DNA of 63,968 bases from Stereum hirsutum FP-91666 SS1 (lineage: Eukaryota > Basidiomycota > Agaricomycetes > Russulales > Stereaceae), in the NCBI RefSeq assembly GCF_000264905.1, contig NW_006763133.1, forward strand, positions 785,844 to 849,811. The letters run 5' to 3'. Every line of letters begins with the position of its first letter. Positions within the stretch are counted from its first letter, which is position 1. Shown in pieces: positions 39,301 to 50,668 of the stretch. The notes below the pieces were generated by a model that saw only the letters and a program-made list of their open reading frames with translations, made no database searches and was not told where the DNA came from. A program made the position numbers and the translations under genes.

Positions 39301-39611
39301 ACGCAGCAGCAGAGGAGGAGGAACAGGAGAGGTTACGGATGGACCTCGCCTGCGGACGTCCTCATCCTCATCCTCATCCTTCACAAAGCCAGGCCCAGTA
39401 TCAATACGGACAGGGAAGCAGGAGCGGAGTGATAGGGATAGGGATGGGGACAGGGATGGGCGCGAGTCAGAGTGGGACGATGGGGACGAGCAGTATGAGG
39501 CGGGCGAGGGACGAGGAGGAGGGGATTGGTATGGGTGCGAGTACGGGTACGGGCTCGGGGATTGGGGCGGGGGGGTTGTCGGGGTTGTTCCCTGGTTCGG
39601 ATCTGTTCTGA
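36378..39611 (+). CDS. pns1: choline-transporter-like (CTL/Pns1) membrane protein
   Basis: Five exons: 36378-37348, 37401-37787, 37851-38281, 38352-38614 and 38691-39611 (990 aa). The start at 36378 (MTASFAAYASQ) is preferred over the in-frame 36216. Residues 1-205 are disordered and acidic/Ser-rich. The membrane part (about 206-690) has some ten hydrophobic segments, starting YNDSIWTAVYCASLSLCIFF. It includes the family's landmarks SSLGSIILSSLILTSLRI, GYALVYVGITGDGFWIGAR and VRDVADTLWVCYCID. CTL/Pns1 proteins sit in the plasma or organelle membrane; choline transport is shown for animal members, while the fungal substrate is unsettled. The cytosolic tail (about 690-990) is unusual: His/Gln/Thr runs, a Glu run, Gly/Val repeats and HSHSHSHS-type text. 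It converges with the SAPS gene downstream. Confidence 0.92.
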
Positions 39612-40354
39612 GCTCGGATTACTTTTTGACGATGATGCACGATGATGTCTGTGCGTTGGAGGAGAGTGGGCGGTTGCTTGTATATATATTAGGTTGTGTT
39701 TTCCCCTATGGCAGAGTAGGATCAGGGGCGAGAGGCGAGGCGAGGCGACAGAGAGGGAGGGGTGTTTCTCTTTGGTGACCGCACGGTTTCATAGATTTTC
39801 CTCTTTTTTGCATGACCTGGTACGTACTTACTACTTACTTACGATCTGATCTGTAATATATTTGTTGTGCTCTGTGTATTGCACGTTCGACATTCGTTAT
39901 GGTTTTTATTTATCATCTTCCCAGTTGTCCTTCTGAACGGCGTCTTCCATCTGTGTCCCATTGCATACCGTGGGGCTACCAAAGAGGTGTGGGCGGTCAT
40001 GACTCATGACGAACTGCAGTCGACGGGTCCGAGCCTGTCGCGTCCTGCCATCGCGTCGATTTCCACTACACCCATTTTTTGTTCAGGTTGAGGGAGTCAA
40101 GTCGTTAGGAGAGGCATTGTGTATCCGACAACAAATGAGATCCCCTCTGCTGTACAGGCATAGTATGCATGCCTCAACGTTCACAGTGTAACGCAGACCC
40201 TTCCGCACTACGATTTGTAGACTTTTGCTCTCGAAGGTGAGCACCTCTGGGTTGTTCGATTTCGATGTCAGCCTTTGGAGACTAGCCTAGTAGAATTGCG
40301 CAGGCCACTCTCTTAAATAACGTAAGTACGCACACTCCCGCCTTTCTACTCGAC
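39612..40354. other. convergent intergenic region
   Basis: 3' flanks of the transporter (+) and SAPS (-) genes. A TACTTACTACTTACTTACG tract lies at about 39824. No gene seen. Confidence 0.6.
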
Positions 40355-43300
40355 TCAACCACTCTGCTCCCCCTCCCTCTTATGCCCTCCCCCAAACTCC
40401 ACCTTTCCCTTCCCCTTCACACCATCCTCAATATTTTCCGTACTATCCCCCGACTTGCCCGACTCCTCCGATAACGCCAACACATCGTCCACCTCAGAAC
40501 TCGTACTCGACCCACCCTCAAACGTCCAACTTCCCGCCGTTGGCGTCGTCTCGCCGTCCGCACTATGAAAATCGCCAAAATCGCCGAAGTTGTCGAAGGA
40601 GGCGGCGCCTTGGACGTCTTCGCCGGAGAGATTGGAGGGGAAGGTGAATGGGTCGGAGCCTGAGGCGGCGGCGGCGGCGGTGTCCGAGAAGGGTCCGAAT
40701 GCGTCGTCCTGTTGGGTGTGCAGTGTGCAATGAACGTAGTGCATTAGACGCATATATCCAGAGTACTTAGGAGCGAGGTGTGAAGACGGTGAACTTAAAC
40801 TTACTTCGTCATCCGCAAATGGATCATGGAACGGACTTCGCGAGGAAGTGTCTCCAGGTGGCCGGAAAGCGTCCTATTACCCAGTAGGGCAATGTCAACT
40901 GCGCGTCGCACGAACGATGAGAGATTTTTGGCGGGAGCACATACATCAAATCCACTTTCACTCAGCGGTCTTCGTTCTAATCGCGGCCGAGTCGACACTG
41001 GTGGCGGCCTGTCCAGCTCAAAATTTGATTGAGAAAGCCATCCCCCGTCCTCGTCATCCGAAGCGTCTGACGATGACGAAGAGCCACCAAACTCGTCTGG
41101 CGAGTGCATCTCCTGTGCCAGGTACCTCGCGAACTGGAATTCATGGTTCTAGAGTGTTAGAGAGGGCATTTACATCAAACATGATGGACAGGTGAGTACT
41201 CACGGTCGGATGACCAGCGGGACTGAAATCCTCGTCGTCCTCTTCTATTGGCGCCGGTCCAAAATCCGCACTGTTCTCCCTCGTAGGTCTCGCCCCCGTT
41301 GCCCTTCTAAACTCGCCCTGCATGTCCTCCTCCACAGTGCTCCCACCACCACCGCCGCCACCACCACCACCCGCACCGCCACCCGCACCCCCACTCGTAT
41401 CCTCCTCGTCTACCTTCCATTGACTACTCCCCGGTCGACTCGATCCCGCCGAAACCACAGGCTTCCCGCCACCCAAAAGTGCCTGGTCCCGTTTCTTGGT
41501 CTCGTTGTATCGTCCGGTGACATACTCGTCCCAGTCAGGTTGAGGTGCGAATTTGGCGATGATCAGTCGGAGGTCGGGCGGGAAGTGTTCGAGAGCGGTG
41601 ATCACGTCTTCGGAGATGAGGGTGAGGTGGCCCATGTAGCCTAGGCGGACACCTTTCGGTTTTGCGCTACAGATGAATGAATATACGGTTAGATTGACAA
41701 CGACGGGATAAATGTTGGAGACGCACCTTTCGGCATCGTTCCGTCTCTGACCTTCTACTATCCGGCTCATGAGCTTCGCGTCCTCGAAGAGCGAGATCGT
41801 AAGAGCACGGTTGACACCCGCGTCAACTCGTCCCGTAAGTATCTGGTGGATCAGGTCATATACGACACTATGCAGGAAATTATTCCACGGGAACTCGAAG
41901 AACAGATCCTATACCATTCATCAGCACTGGCCACTCAAAAAAAGAAAGAGATGTTGAATGAATCGAACGAGCTTACCAACAACGTCCCAATGACGCCCAC
42001 ATCCAGAAACCTCTGCTTAATCCTCTCCCCGACCGGCGCCGGCACATCCCCGTCCAACTCTTTCACATCCTGCACCGTCAACCTCCTCGAACTCCGTCTC
42101 GAAGCCCTCGACTGTCGCCCCTTTGTCGACCCCGAATCTGACCCCAAACTCGCGCTCGATCTTCTTCTCGGCCCTAGGATAGGGGGAACGATCTCCGTGG
42201 CTGGAGAGAGTGTGACTGGGGAGAGGGAGGTGGGGGCGTCGGTGAATGGGATGGGGATGGGTGAGGAGGAATGGGAGGGTGAGGAGGTGATGAAGACTGG
42301 CGGGAAATCGACTGGAGAGCGAATGTGGATCGGGGAGGGAGGGCCAGAGTTGGATCCACTGCCGCCGCCGCCACTACCACCACTACTAGCGGTTGCACTG
42401 GGACTACCTCTACTAGAAGGCCTTGGTGGATCGTCTTCCATAGCGATATCCTCCATAGCATCGTCATCATCAGAACTATTCGGCTCATCTCCATCGCTCA
42501 TGTCGTCGTCCGAATCGAGTAGGGAGGACGAGTCGTGCGAAGCACCGTGTACCGGTAGTTCCATCGCGGGCTCAATCTCGTCGGCGTCTTCGTCCATTAT
42601 GTCTTGGTCTCTATCTTCACCCGCATTCATGGAAATGATACGAGCCAGATCTTCCAGAGCAGAGAGACCGCCTTGCAGTCGACCTTCAGAGTCGTACAGG
42701 TAGTTGTATTCGGCTGGTCGGTTGAGGAGGGACATGCTAGAGCAGTGCAAAAGCTCAGCGTAGAGCTCGCAGATGCGGTATCGTTCGAAGGTGAGGGGTG
42801 TGATGCTTCCAAGTGTCGTCGAGACGGGTCCAGTCTACGGCGTAAATCAGGACCGTCACTGGTAGAAATGCAAACACAGTGGGCATTCGTGCACTCACCA
42901 ACGATCTCGGCGCTTTGAGGTACTTATGCACCTGGTCTAGCCGGTCACAGAATATCTCTAGCACAGGTCCAAGATGGACCACGCCCATTCGATCCACCAT
43001 CTCCCTCATCGACCTTTCCAGCGTTTCTCGGCTTTCCTCTGCGGTGGGGGGCTGTAGTTGCTGCTGAATCTGTATAAGCCTATTACGGAGTGTGTGGAAT
43101 AAATACGGCTCGAAGTAGTCGGAATTGTTCTGGCGGATGAGTTCTATGATGATGCATATCGAGTTGACGACCGAGGATGTCGATGATTCGAGTGACGGGA
43201 GGACATCCTGAGGGTCGTGATCTGATTCGTCGTCTTCCTTCATCCCCTCATCCTCCTCCTCCTCCTTATCCTTGCCCTTCACATCTTTCTGCTTAGTCTC

Positions 43301-44585
43301 TACGCTCCTTGCGGGCGCACCGCCACCCTCCTTATCCTTATCCTCCACCTTCTGAACCCCCGAAAAATCATCCAAGATGTACTCCACCAGAGTCTGCACA
43401 TTATCCCTCTGCGCCAACTCCCTCGCAAAACGATTGCTCGCCGGCCCATTCGACAATCCTTCCGTGAGTCCCGCGCCAGGAGAAGGCGCAGCCATGGAGA
43501 TTATGTTCTTGATGAGTTCTGCGACGACGGTGTGCATGTCGGGGGAATAAGATGGAGATAGACGACCGATGAGGCGGGCCATGAGGTTTTCTTTTGCGAG
43601 CCACTAGGGGGCTGGGTATAAGAGGAGCCACATCGAAAGTACAACACAGGAGAGTAGAGAGGGAGTCGGTTGAGAGGGAAGGGGCAGGGCGGGAAGAGAT
43701 GGAACGAAGTGGAGAGACATACCTCTAGGACACCAGCACCGGCAGGTTGTTCGTCAAGTTGAATGATGCGCAAGAGGAGGTCCGAGAAGGCTGGTGTTTC
43801 GATGTGCTGCAGCAGTCTTTCCACGACTGACGGCTGTGACCAGATAAACTCGAGCATCTACAAATACATCAGACAGGGACAAAGAGAGCCCAAGAGATTT
43901 TAGAGAAGGTTAAGTTAAATGAAAACGGGACGAGAAGGGTGTGCAAACCTCTGCCGGTTTCTTGGTGAGGAAGACTGCATTGATCTTGGCAAAATGTGTG
44001 GCCATCACCATCTCTGTCTTCATGTCTTCCGCAGACCTGTCGAGCACCGTCTCCCAGAAAGGCACCATGAGCTGCTCGGTATTGTTGAAGCAAGTCTCGA
44101 CGATGGACCATATCTCGCTGCACAGAATCTCCGTCGCAACATACGGGTATCTTCATCCCCACAGCAAACCTAGGTCAGCATCCCCTCGCAGTTCACAGTG
44201 CAAAAGTCAGATGATTAACACGCACTTATACCTTCCCTGCTCCTCAGACTCAATCTGTCCCGTAACATGTCCAATCAACCTCTTCAACACATCCACTCTC
44301 TGAAAATAATCGATGAGCCTCGTATTCTGCGCCTTGCACTCCTGCAGCACGTCTTCCTCGTCCATGATAGCTTCGAGCGAGACATCGTCCTTGTCGAGCA
44401 GGGAGTCTATCGAAGACCCGTTATGAAACCCGAACCTGCAACACAAAGACGCAAAGTATAAATGAATAAACAGTATCGCGAGCACGCGACGTGTTGAGAC
44501 GAGTTTAGCGCTTAATTCCTCCCCAACCGAACGGATTGACGAATTAGGGGAAGTGGGGATTGAGCTTTGCATACCTCCAGAACAT
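40355..44585 (-). CDS. SAPS-domain protein (Sit4/PP6 phosphatase-associated)
   Basis: Eleven exons on the minus strand: 44585-44575, 44435-44226, 44150-43949, 43857-43723, 43603-42899, 42834-41977, 41908-41727, 41666-41204, 41148-40945, 40873-40805 and 40708-40355 (1130 aa). Exon 1 is only 11 nt (MFW plus part of Arg). The N-terminal text MFWRFGF...IDSLLDKDDVSLEAIMDEEDVLQECKAQN and the segments ATEILCSEIWSIVETCF, FWETVLD, and ITPLTFERYRICELYAELLHC define the SAPS domain (about 70-560), interrupted by acidic/Ser-rich loops. NHEFQFARYLAQEM and FHDPFADDEDDAFGPFSD are conserved C-terminal segments. Yeast Sap155/185/190 and animal PP6R proteins hold the Sit4/PP6 catalytic subunit and direct it in growth and cell-cycle control; the same role is inferred. 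A polyglycine run lies near residue 870. All junctions keep frame. Confidence 0.95.
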
Positions 44586-44985
44586 GACGAGAGCTCTAAA
44601 TTCCGTTTAAGTGATTTACAGAGAGGGTATTGGTATTGACAAGAAGTAGAGCATAAGTAGGTTAGGTTATGGAGGACGTAGTGCGCGAGCAGAGTGATTC
44701 TGAAGTCAGACCGCTGTTGGTTGTGTGTGGCGAACTGCTCGGCGGATACATCCGTGGGTGGGTGGCGAACCACTCAGTCAAAGCGTATTTTGGAGCGAAA
44801 TCATACATGGAGGCAGCTCATATCGTTCGTATGTATGTATAGACTTGTAGATACCGTCAACGATGGCTGAAGACAACTAAATATCCAATACTAAAATATG
44901 TCCAAAAGTATACAGGTAGGTACATAGGGCAAATGTTCCAGCAGACAGAGAACCATCGACAGAAGAATGAACATGCACCAAATTC
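44586..44985. other. intergenic: promoter of SAPS gene and 3' flank of AP-2 mu gene
   Basis: About 400 bp between two minus-strand genes. AT-rich; no gene seen. Confidence 0.6.
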
Positions 44986-47066
44986 TCAGAACTACGATCA
45001 AAGCACTCGTCAGCATATGCAAGCCACAATGACCGCAATCAGTGAAAAGAGTGCTCACCCGGATCTGATACGACCCACTAGCCTTCGTCAAGTACCTCAC
45101 CCACTTGATACTATGGTAATTGCTCTTCTCAAACACCTTCAAGAATCTCACAATCAATCCTGACGACGTGAACATCAAAACCTGGAAATCGACGTCGATG
45201 GGCGGACGAGCCCAGACTTGTCTTCGTGTCGTGCTCGTGAGTTCTGCTGTGGCGCTGAAGGTGCATTCTTGACCGCCTTGTATCCTTTGCATCCTGCCAG
45301 ACCCAGCAAACCACAAAGCATACTATGAGTATTCCATGGAACGGGAGTAGACTGCGGAAGAGAGGCGTACTTCCAAACAACAACATTTTCCCCAGGAACG
45401 TACTTTGCCTTTCCGTTCTGGACTTTACAGTCCACGCTCGTCGTGTTCAAGGGCGTAGGTATCCGCAGGACGACGTTGGTGGCGGAGAGCTTGTTGTTGA
45501 AGTTCGTTTTCAGGACGACGACGTACGAGACCTGCGTTGTTCCGATCTCGTTCACCGTCGCAATGATCTTCAACGGAAGCTTGACGTTTGAAGTCGCTCG
45601 ATACCTGTACCCAACCACATCACACACCCTCAGTTCGGTAATTAAACGGAAAGCGGATGGGATATGGTCGCATGACAGAGAAATATGCGGGAAGATGAAA
45701 AAGAAGAATGGGGGAAAACACGCACGTCATGAGCTCAAACTCCCCATCCGGCGGAATAAAGCTGATAGTCCTCGTCGAGTCAAACTCGTTCAACCTCACA
45801 CACTGATGGAACCGACAATCATCCAGCTCGACGGCGTCGATCGTCCCCTTCTCGCTCTTGTCGATCACGAGCTTGTCGTTCAGGCCAAATTTACATTCTG
45901 GGGTTCCAGTGAGGTAGGCGCGCATGACAATGTGTCCATCGACGTCCGCGCGGAGGACGGTTCCTACATGAATTTATAGAGTAGGTAAATACGGCGCTGT
46001 TGTAAAGATAGAAGGCGACGGGACGGACCTTTCGCACTCATGCTGAGGTTGACTGTCTCCACCACATCGACGAACGCCTCGTTCTTCTTGTATTTGACAT
46101 CACCTCTCCTCCAACTCGTCGCGCCAGTCGCTTGTGACGTGATCTTCGAGGACTCTTCCTACACGCCCCATCCCATCACGACCCAGCAGATGTACTCCAT
46201 TAGCACCTACCCTGACTGAGAAAACGCAAAGGGACTCACAGCAGCAATCTGGGACGAAATCACGCTCTCTGTCGTAATGTAACTCTTCAGGGTATCGATC
46301 TCGCTGTTCTGGGGGTATCCAAAGTCGTTGATTTCTATAGCGCATGAACCAACAACCACGTATCATCAAACCACATAGAAATACATGAAGTGTCATGATG
46401 TCAGCCTTGGATATATGAAGCAAGGAAGGAGGGGTGCGCACCATCAATCAACTCATATATAAGCACAAAATTATTCTTCACGGACTCCTCGTCTACCTTG
46501 CCGAAGTAGGATTTGCAGATCGAGATGACGCGGTAGCAGAATTCGAACACCAGCGCTGCATTCGCGTTATTCCTATGAACCATATCCATAGCAAGTGTAT
46601 TAGGCTCAGCATGCGATACCATTTCTAGAGGATCAGAGGAGCGCACTTCGTTACGGCGACGAGGTAAAGGTTGTTTATCCTAACGTGGAAGAAACTTGTC
46701 GAGCCGAGTGTGATTATGGGAGACCGGACGTCGCTGCTGGAGATCACTTGGATGCGAAAGACGTCGGATATTGATCGACTACACGACGATCATGAACCGG
46801 TCAGTCACACAGATACACGACAACGACGCAGGGTACAAGGTATGAGATAGTGCTGACCGTACGTCTGGGCGATAAAGACGCGAGATGAGGACCTAAGCAT
46901 CGTTCGAAGAAGAGGATAGGGCCACAGATTGAGCTTCAGTTACCCCAGACCATGGGTATGACGGAGACGTACTTCGCCCTTCTGGTTGAAGATAAAGAAT
47001 GCCTGTCGGGCAAAAACCATTAGACATTATGTCTCAGTAACTGGAGAGATACCCTACCGAGATCAT
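44986..47066 (-). CDS. apm4: AP-2 clathrin adaptor complex, mu subunit
   Basis: Eleven exons on the minus strand: 47066-47058, 47002-46973, 46892-46858, 46778-46647, 46572-46442, 46334-46240, 46158-46029, 45963-45726, 45604-45371, 45293-45059 and 44991-44986 (424 aa; animal mu2 is 435). The N-terminal longin-like part starts [21 protein letters not shown]. The mu-homology domain starts near [21 protein letters not shown]; Phe and Asp of AFVDV and Trp of IKWVRYL match the YxxPhi-cargo pocket. [10 protein letters not shown] and [13 protein letters not shown] are hallmark segments, and the text is closer to mu2 than mu1. The SQATGATSW region corresponds to the phosphorylated linker of mu2. The protein selects cargo for clathrin endocytosis at the plasma membrane. 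The last exon carries only Phe and the stop and is the least certain. Its start codon is about 30-40 bp from retrotransposon-rich DNA. Confidence 0.96.
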
Positions 47067-47495
47067 TATTGCTGTTAGCAATGCGAGTCGTACGTTGGTG
47101 GCAGCAGTGAAGTGGAGGTCGGTCAACCACCTCCATTTACGCGCCGAGCACTCTGTAATGGTTCGACTACATGCGGTATGTTTTACCCACGCCTGACAGT
47201 TGATCGGCCCCAGGCCATGCGCCGCCTGGCCGCACCAACTCCCATGTCACAACAGAGTATCTCTCAGCGTTGTCGAAGGCTCGCGGTGCTCGCAGACGAC
47301 AGATCGTCGTGCTCTGATGCTCGCCACAGTCGAAACTTCACTCACAGACCACAGAAATCCGTTGCCTGATGCATGCCACAGTTAGACGGTCCCTCGCTCT
47401 CAGCGTTGTCGAAGGCTCGCGGTGCTCGCAGACAGATCGTCGTGCTCAGACGCTCGCCACAGTCGAAAACTTAGCTCACAGACCAAAGACATCCG
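47067..47495. repeat. 136-bp tandem duplication in retrotransposon-flanking DNA
   Basis: CTCTCAGCGTTGTCGAAGGC begins at 47261 and again at 47397. Both copies continue through TCGCGGTGCTCGCAGAC, CAGATCGTCGTGCTC and CTCGCCACAGTCGAAA. CATGTCACAACAGAGTAT also occurs twice (47244 and 47552). The unit starts within 200 bp of the AP-2 mu start codon. Confidence 0.75.
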
Positions 47496-48821
47496 TTGGG
47501 CTTGCGGTCCATCCACCCATTTGCGGCATTGTCAGACACTGGTTTTTATACCATGTCACAACAGAGTATTGACTTTGGCTCTAGAGAAAAACTAGCTTGC
47601 CAGAGGTGCCCTTGGGCAATTAATAGCTCATTGTTAAGATTTTTCTGTCATCTTTGCGAGTGTTGTTGGTGTCGTCCGATGTTGCCCGAGACATCCCGAG
47701 TCACTCCGGTCCTCACCGTACTCACCGGCCGCCACACAGTTCTTTCAAGGTGGCGTAATTGTGTTGTCATCCTCCAAGACCCACGATTATGGGTGTACAC
47801 ACCATTGAACATATATCGTTCTCAGCGTCCTCCGAATACAAGGTACGCTTGCAAGTATTGCGAGACCCTCATTTCAGCGTGCGATGCTATCATCGACGTC
47901 TTCCTCAACAATCTTTGGGATCTGGAGAAAGTCCAGATCCGCTTTCTTCGTCGCCTGCTCCATCTTAGGCGACGGAGCATGTACCATGTTTTATTCTCAG
48001 AGACTGGGCTCATGCCTCTCCGCTTTCGACGCCTCATCCTCGCCCTTCGTTACCTCCGATATCTCATACTGCTCCAACCACGTCACTATGCTCGGTGCGC
48101 TTTCGAAGACTCCTTGGACCTCGCGCGGACCGGAAGGAGTGGTTGGGTCGGCGACCTGGCCATCGCTCTCGGGCGCTTAGAACACCCGGTTCACTTCGAC
48201 TTCATGGCCGATGTCACCGTAGATGTTGTTGACCGGCTGACTGAAGAGGTGGAGGCCTCCAGCGAGCTGTGGGTCCGCTCCATTCTCAACAGCTCTCCCA
48301 AAACGTGGCTCCTAAGGGATCGCGTGGAGATTAAGAAGAATGGATCCACGGATGCCAGCGCAATTCTTTTCCGCCACTATCTCCGCATTCCTGTCCCCTC
48401 TCATCGATTCGCCTTCACCGACATTGTACTGTCGAATCATTCCTTGGCGGTCGAGATGCTTCGTTGGAAGTCTCGGGAACGACCTTACGAAGTGCCAAGG
48501 CAGTGGCGTCTCTGTCGATTCTGTATACAGTTGGGTGTTCAGTGTGTAGAGGACGAGACCCATGCACTTTTGCAGTGTGTCTCGAACGAGGAATTACGCG
48601 ACCACCGGGCTGCATTTTGGGACGAGCCGGTCGTGCGTGCCTCGGGTGTCAGACACCGTGCGGACTTGTGGGAGGATTCGCAGAAGTTGAGGTTCATGGT
48701 TCTTAGACCGGAGCTCGCGGGCGTGCTAGGGAGGCTTTGCAGTAATGTGTTACGAGTGTTCGAGAGGACTCCCCTTTTTGTACCGCCAAGAGCGTTGACA
48801 GAGGAGATCGAGTCGGAGTAG
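47496..48821 (+). mobile_element. 5'-truncated non-LTR (LINE) retrotransposon, ORF2 C-terminal part
   Basis: An open frame of about 440 codons ends at 48821; the conserved-looking part begins near 47690. Segments such as LEKVQIRFLRRLLHLRRRSMYHVLFSETGLMPL (read across 47917-48020) match the region behind the reverse transcriptase of basidiomycete LINEs, where a ligand-like VRALLGL...ELGxxPL pattern is usual. The C terminus has a Cys-x2-Cys, then H-x4-C zinc knuckle (CRFC at the start, HALLQC at the end), the zf-RVT type. No reverse transcriptase or endonuclease motifs are present upstream, so the copy is 5'-truncated and inactive by itself. A (TTCC)n tract at about 49032 may mark its 3' tail. 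Confidence 0.78.
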
Positions 48822-49170
48822 CAGTAACCTTGTCTTTGAGAATTTTTCCCCAGGTTCTGGATCCCGTGAGAGGCCTGATATCTCTCGTAGATAGTTATGT
48901 ATCAGGGCATATTGTAGGTATCACAGCGGTAAAGGTTCCCTGGTGGATTCCGTAAGTAGTGTAACGGTACTTATGTTGCTACGGATAGGGGTATTGGTCC
49001 TCATGGGCCCGTTTTGTACCCTGAATATAACTTCCTTCCTTCCTTCCTTCCCATGAGTGACTATATTACCTTTGTATAACGGAGATGGCGCGGTTTCGTT
49101 TGTATGTGTTTGTTCTCACCTCCTCTCTGTCAGACGGGGTCGCTTTCACTCTCATGCGCTCGCGTTTGTG
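48822..49170. other. LINE 3' flank with (TTCC)n microsatellite
   Basis: Noncoding sequence after the LINE stop codon, with about five TTCC units at 49032-49052. No gene seen. Confidence 0.6.
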
Positions 49171-49550
49171 TAGGAATTTCGCATTTTTGCCACATTTCGT
49201 GCCATTTCGAGCGAGATCGTGAGTTTGGAACTCCGCCCGTGTGAACGTCTGTACTTTCTCACGGCTTTCAATGGCCTCCCTCCTATCTTCAGCCTGCTTT
49301 TACTTCCGCGATTGTAGTCTCGATGCGACGATTTCTCTCACGCAGTTTCATGAGCTTGCATTTGCGAAGGAATTTTATTTTTTTCACCCCTTTATGAACG
49401 CGATCCAGAGTTTGGAACTCCGCCGGCGTGGACTTTTGGACTCTAGATCTCTCACGGCCTTGAATGAGTTTCCTCCTAGGTCTTCAGCCTGTTTTTACTT
49501 CCGTGCTTTTAGTCTCAATGATCCTGTTTCCTCGATGTTTTGTTTTTCCC
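49171..49550. repeat. two-copy direct repeat, about 187-bp period
   Basis: GAGTTTGGAACTCCGCC occurs at 49221 and 49408. Both copies continue with CTCACGGC, TCTTCAGCCTG and TTTTACTTCCG and end in AGTCTC-A-ATG-like text. They are preceded by related AGGAATTT tracts. Interior divergence is about a quarter of positions by eye. Noncoding; possibly part of the LINE 3' UTR or a satellite. Confidence 0.65.
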
Positions 49551-50530
49551 GTTCATGAGCGACCCGATAAATATTTTATGCACGCCCTGTTTATGTGGTA
49601 TCTTTGCCCTCCACCCGAGAGTCGTTAACGAAGTAGACGCCACCTGAAAATATATGTCGTATTTCAAATTGGATCCAGTCGGAGCGCAGCTCTGACGAAA
49701 CTTGTGTCTACACAACCAGGAGGACCTCTGAGTCTAAGAAACTCGAATACTACCTCCCATCTCGGCTCGAGTGATTGGTCTCTCGTGTACGCAAAACCTC
49801 TTGGTCCAAATGTCACTCGGTGCCTTCTTCTCGACCTGGGTGTGGTGGGCTCAAGCTCAGGGCTCGATGTTTTCTTGACTAGTGAACACTTATTCTTTAA
49901 CCCCCTTGTGATTCGTCCAATGCGCTGTTCACATCTCGGGGACTGTGGCACCCATCGTTCTTTCAGCGCCCTGCCCTTATCCCTTATCCTCGAGTGCACG
50001 ACGTTCATGATACTCATTCCCGATGCCGAGGCGTTCACCGTCGCCCGAGTATACTATATTCGAGGACCGCAGGAACTTCGACGGACGGCGTTGGCGATAC
50101 CTTGGAAACTTTGATTTCAGTGCTCAACATTTTATTCCTCCTGGTCCTCTTGTCGTTTGGACACATCGATGATTCCTACTGCTTAACTCTATCCGATGAC
50201 TTCCGCGCTTTTCTGTATCCCCAGACAGAGTAGCAGGTAGTACAAGGAGTTAGCGCAGGACGTTTCATCCCCGCTATCTGATCCTAAGTTCCACCGTTAC
50301 AGTGCAGCCCACACTCTTGTGTGTTGTGTCCCTTCGGCAGTTCTGCACGCGCGTCGATATCAACATCCATCTCGTCACAGACGCGCACCCACCGATGAGG
50401 ACCAAGTTCTTCAGCGCTCGAAGGCTCTCGAGGGCGGCGTCGACTCAGATCTGAGAGTAAGACGGGAAATCAAGCACAGCTGTAACTTCCTATCTATCCT
50501 TTCAGCCATGTAATGCAAGTGTTCGGGAGG

Positions 50531-50539
50531 TATATATAC
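50531..50539 (+). promoter_or_regulatory. TATA box of reductase copy B
   Basis: TATATATAC, 138 bp before the ATG. It is followed by CCGTGCTGCTTTTCATTCTC, one base different from copy A. Confidence 0.65.
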
Positions 50540-50668
50540 TGTGAAATTAGCCGTGCTGCTTTTCATTCTCATCCTATCAACTCACATCTCAATTGACCAT
50601 CTGAATCCTCTCCCATCTCTAATATATATTCCCTCACACTGTTCGCCCTAACCACATCCCAACACAAC

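Noticed and set aside
33425..50038. Similar minus-strand frames (LEPTTPRSRRR..) upstream of both reductases
   Set aside because: Their similarity is explained by the DNA duplication itself; indels shift the frames relative to each other, so no protein is conserved.
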